DNA of 6,553 nt from positions 1 through 6,553 of the forward strand of contig JALVWV010000298.1 in NCBI GenBank assembly GCA_027023145.1, in the 5' to 3' direction. Position 1 is the first letter of the stretch. Each line of letters opens with the position of its first letter. Source of the DNA: Campylobacteraceae bacterium (GTDB lineage: Bacteria > Campylobacterota > Campylobacteria > Campylobacterales > Sulfurovaceae). Both the position numbers and the translations under genes were made by a program. Positions 5,573-6,553 of this stretch are shown here, piece by piece. A model generated the notes under the pieces. It had not been told where the DNA came from, searched no databases, and saw only the letters and a list, made by a program, of their open reading frames with translations.

Positions 5573-6553
5573 TTAGGCATTCTTGAGGGGGGGCAAGACG
5601 ACTTCCGCTGCCATTTCAACCAGTCTTCTGGCGTACCCGTACTCATTGTCCTGCCACGCCGAAACCCGCAGGAGATTCCCGCCGCTCAGATCCATCAACG
5701 GCAGATCAAGGGTGGCACTGTGGGGGTCGGCAATGTAGTCGGAGGAGACTTTGGGCTCAGTCGTGTGGGCAAGGATCCCTTGCCAATTGGCATCAATTGT
5801 CTCGGTAATGCGACCACGCACCTCATCAAGGGTATGCTGCCCATCCAGCTTGATCAGCAGATCGTACATCGTCGTGGCTGTCACGGGGATGCGGATGCTT
5901 TTGGCATGGAGTTGGTCACGCAGATGGGGGAAAAACGTCGCCGTCGCCGTCGCAGCACTGCTCTCGATGGGAATGATGTTGACGGCAGCAGCACGGGTAC
6001 GACGGATATCATGGGAGTAGTGTTTGGAGTCGAGGAGATTTTGGTATGCTGTATAGCTGTGGAACATGTGCATCTGAGCCCCCCGCACCCCGAAGAGCCG
6101 ATCGACCACCGAGAGGATCGGCACGATGGCGTTGGCAGAGCAGCTGGAGTTGGAGATGATGGTCTCTCCCTGATAGTGATCGGCATTCACCCCCCGGATA
6201 AACGTGGGCATCGTGTCACCCGGAGGGGTAGAGACGACGATCCGGGGGATACCCCCGGCAAGATAGGGGGTGTTGGATTCAACCGTGAGAAACATCCCGC
6301 TGGCCTGGATCATCACATCGACATTGAGGTCGTGCACGTCGAGTTTGGCAGGGTCTTTTTCGGTGAACACACGAACAGCATGGTCATCAATTATGAGAGA
6401 ATTCCCCTCAGCGCGTACCACATAGGGCAACGTCCCATACACCGAGTCATACTTCAGCAAATAAGCCATTTGCTCAGCGTTATAAAGGTCATTGACCCCC
6501 ACCAGTTCCAGCAAGGGATCGTCCAGGATGATCCGAGCTGCACTCCGCCCGAT
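5573..6553 (-). CDS. gap: GAPDH-family dehydrogenase, 5' end cut by the window (GAPDH or erythrose-4-phosphate dehydrogenase)
   Basis: The frame is open to the window edge and begins IGRSAARII, matching the GFGRIGR region, so only about 12 N-terminal residues are missing. A TTG at 6514 is an internal Leu codon, not the start. The visible 326 residues hold an NAD-type Asp22 (GVNDL), LLKYDSVYG, the catalytic Cys138 in SNSSCSANA and its partner His165 in HSYTAYQ (near 149 and 176 of the full protein), RRTRAAAVNIIP, Arg221 (IRIP) and QDNEYGYARR. It would oxidise a sugar-phosphate aldehyde with NAD+. The usual SCTTNC is SCSANA, and the phosphate-binding STGAA is ESSAA. LLKYD, RRTRAA, the Pro-[IV]-acidic stretch before FFP, and DPHSA resemble E. 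coli Epd, which acts in the pyridoxal phosphate pathway. GAPDH is the default call; Epd or a divergent paralogue is possible. The gene precedes trkA by 24 bases. Confidence 0.85.
   Translation of the reverse strand: MGRSAARIILDDPLLELVGVNDLYNAEQMAYLLKYDSVYGTLPYVVRAEGNSLIIDDHAVRVFTEKDPAKLDVHDLNVDVMIQASGMFLTVESNTPYLAGGIPRIVVSTPPGDTMPTFIRGVNADHYQGETIISNSSCSANAIVPILSVVDRLFGVRGAQMHMFHSYTAYQNLLDSKHYSHDIRRTRAAAVNIIPIESSAATATATFFPHLRDQLHAKSIRIPVTATTMYDLLIKLDGQHTLDEVRGRITETIDANWQGILAHTTEPKVSSDYIADPHSATLDLPLMDLSGGNLLRVSAWQDNEYGYARRLVEMAAEVVLPPLKNA

Noticed and set aside
6512..6514. TTG at 6514 as the start of the dehydrogenase
   Set aside because: The frame continues upstream to the window edge with clear GAPDH N-terminal residues (IGRSAARII), so the codon is an internal Leu.

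Overview
The window is a compact, gene-dense bacterial stretch in which every gene lies on the minus strand. Read in the direction of transcription, from high to low coordinates, the order is: a GAPDH-family dehydrogenase (its first dozen or so codons lie beyond position 6553), trkA, trkH, a two-gene heme-copper oxidoreductase operon (subunit II, then subunit I), a 278-base repeat-rich gap, and the first 20 codons of another gene that runs out at position 1. Coding DNA is moderately GC-rich by eye and the intergenic DNA is AT-rich. The protein flavour, the TTTGCTATAAT-type promoter and the divergent nitric oxide reductase suggest a Campylobacterota member of the Sulfurimonas/Sulfurovum/Nitratifractor kind. 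That assignment is an inference; no rRNA or other lineage marker is present.

Region 5573-6553 and 4226-5548/2790-4244: the dehydrogenase gene ends 24 bases before trkA, and trkA overlaps trkH by 19 bases, so the three could be co-transcribed. TrkA (two RCK nucleotide-binding units) and TrkH (four pore loops) form a K+ uptake system. The dehydrogenase keeps the catalytic Cys and His, but several phosphate-site positions normally invariant in glycolytic GAPDH are changed, and parts of it read more like erythrose-4-phosphate dehydrogenase.

Region 339-2626: subunits II and I are translationally coupled by an ATGA overlap and a very strong Shine-Dalgarno. A good extended -10 promoter and a TGATTAA-N3-TTAATCA palindrome sit upstream. 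Subunit I keeps the heme histidines and the helix VII His-His pair, but the helix VI His and the catalytic Tyr are both replaced by Asp. Subunit II keeps the cupredoxin scaffold but has lost the recognisable CuA ligands. This is the pattern expected of an unconventional nitric oxide reductase derived from an oxygen reductase (a gNOR-like enzyme), not of a cytochrome c oxidase. It is the most interesting system in the window.

Region 61-338: a cluster of non-coding repeats. Two different heptamer tandem arrays flank a 25-bp inverted repeat pair, a small hairpin and a two-hairpin, three-way-junction-like structure. It looks like a nest of REP-like or miniature mobile repeats inserted after the oxidoreductase operon; part of it might also end transcription.
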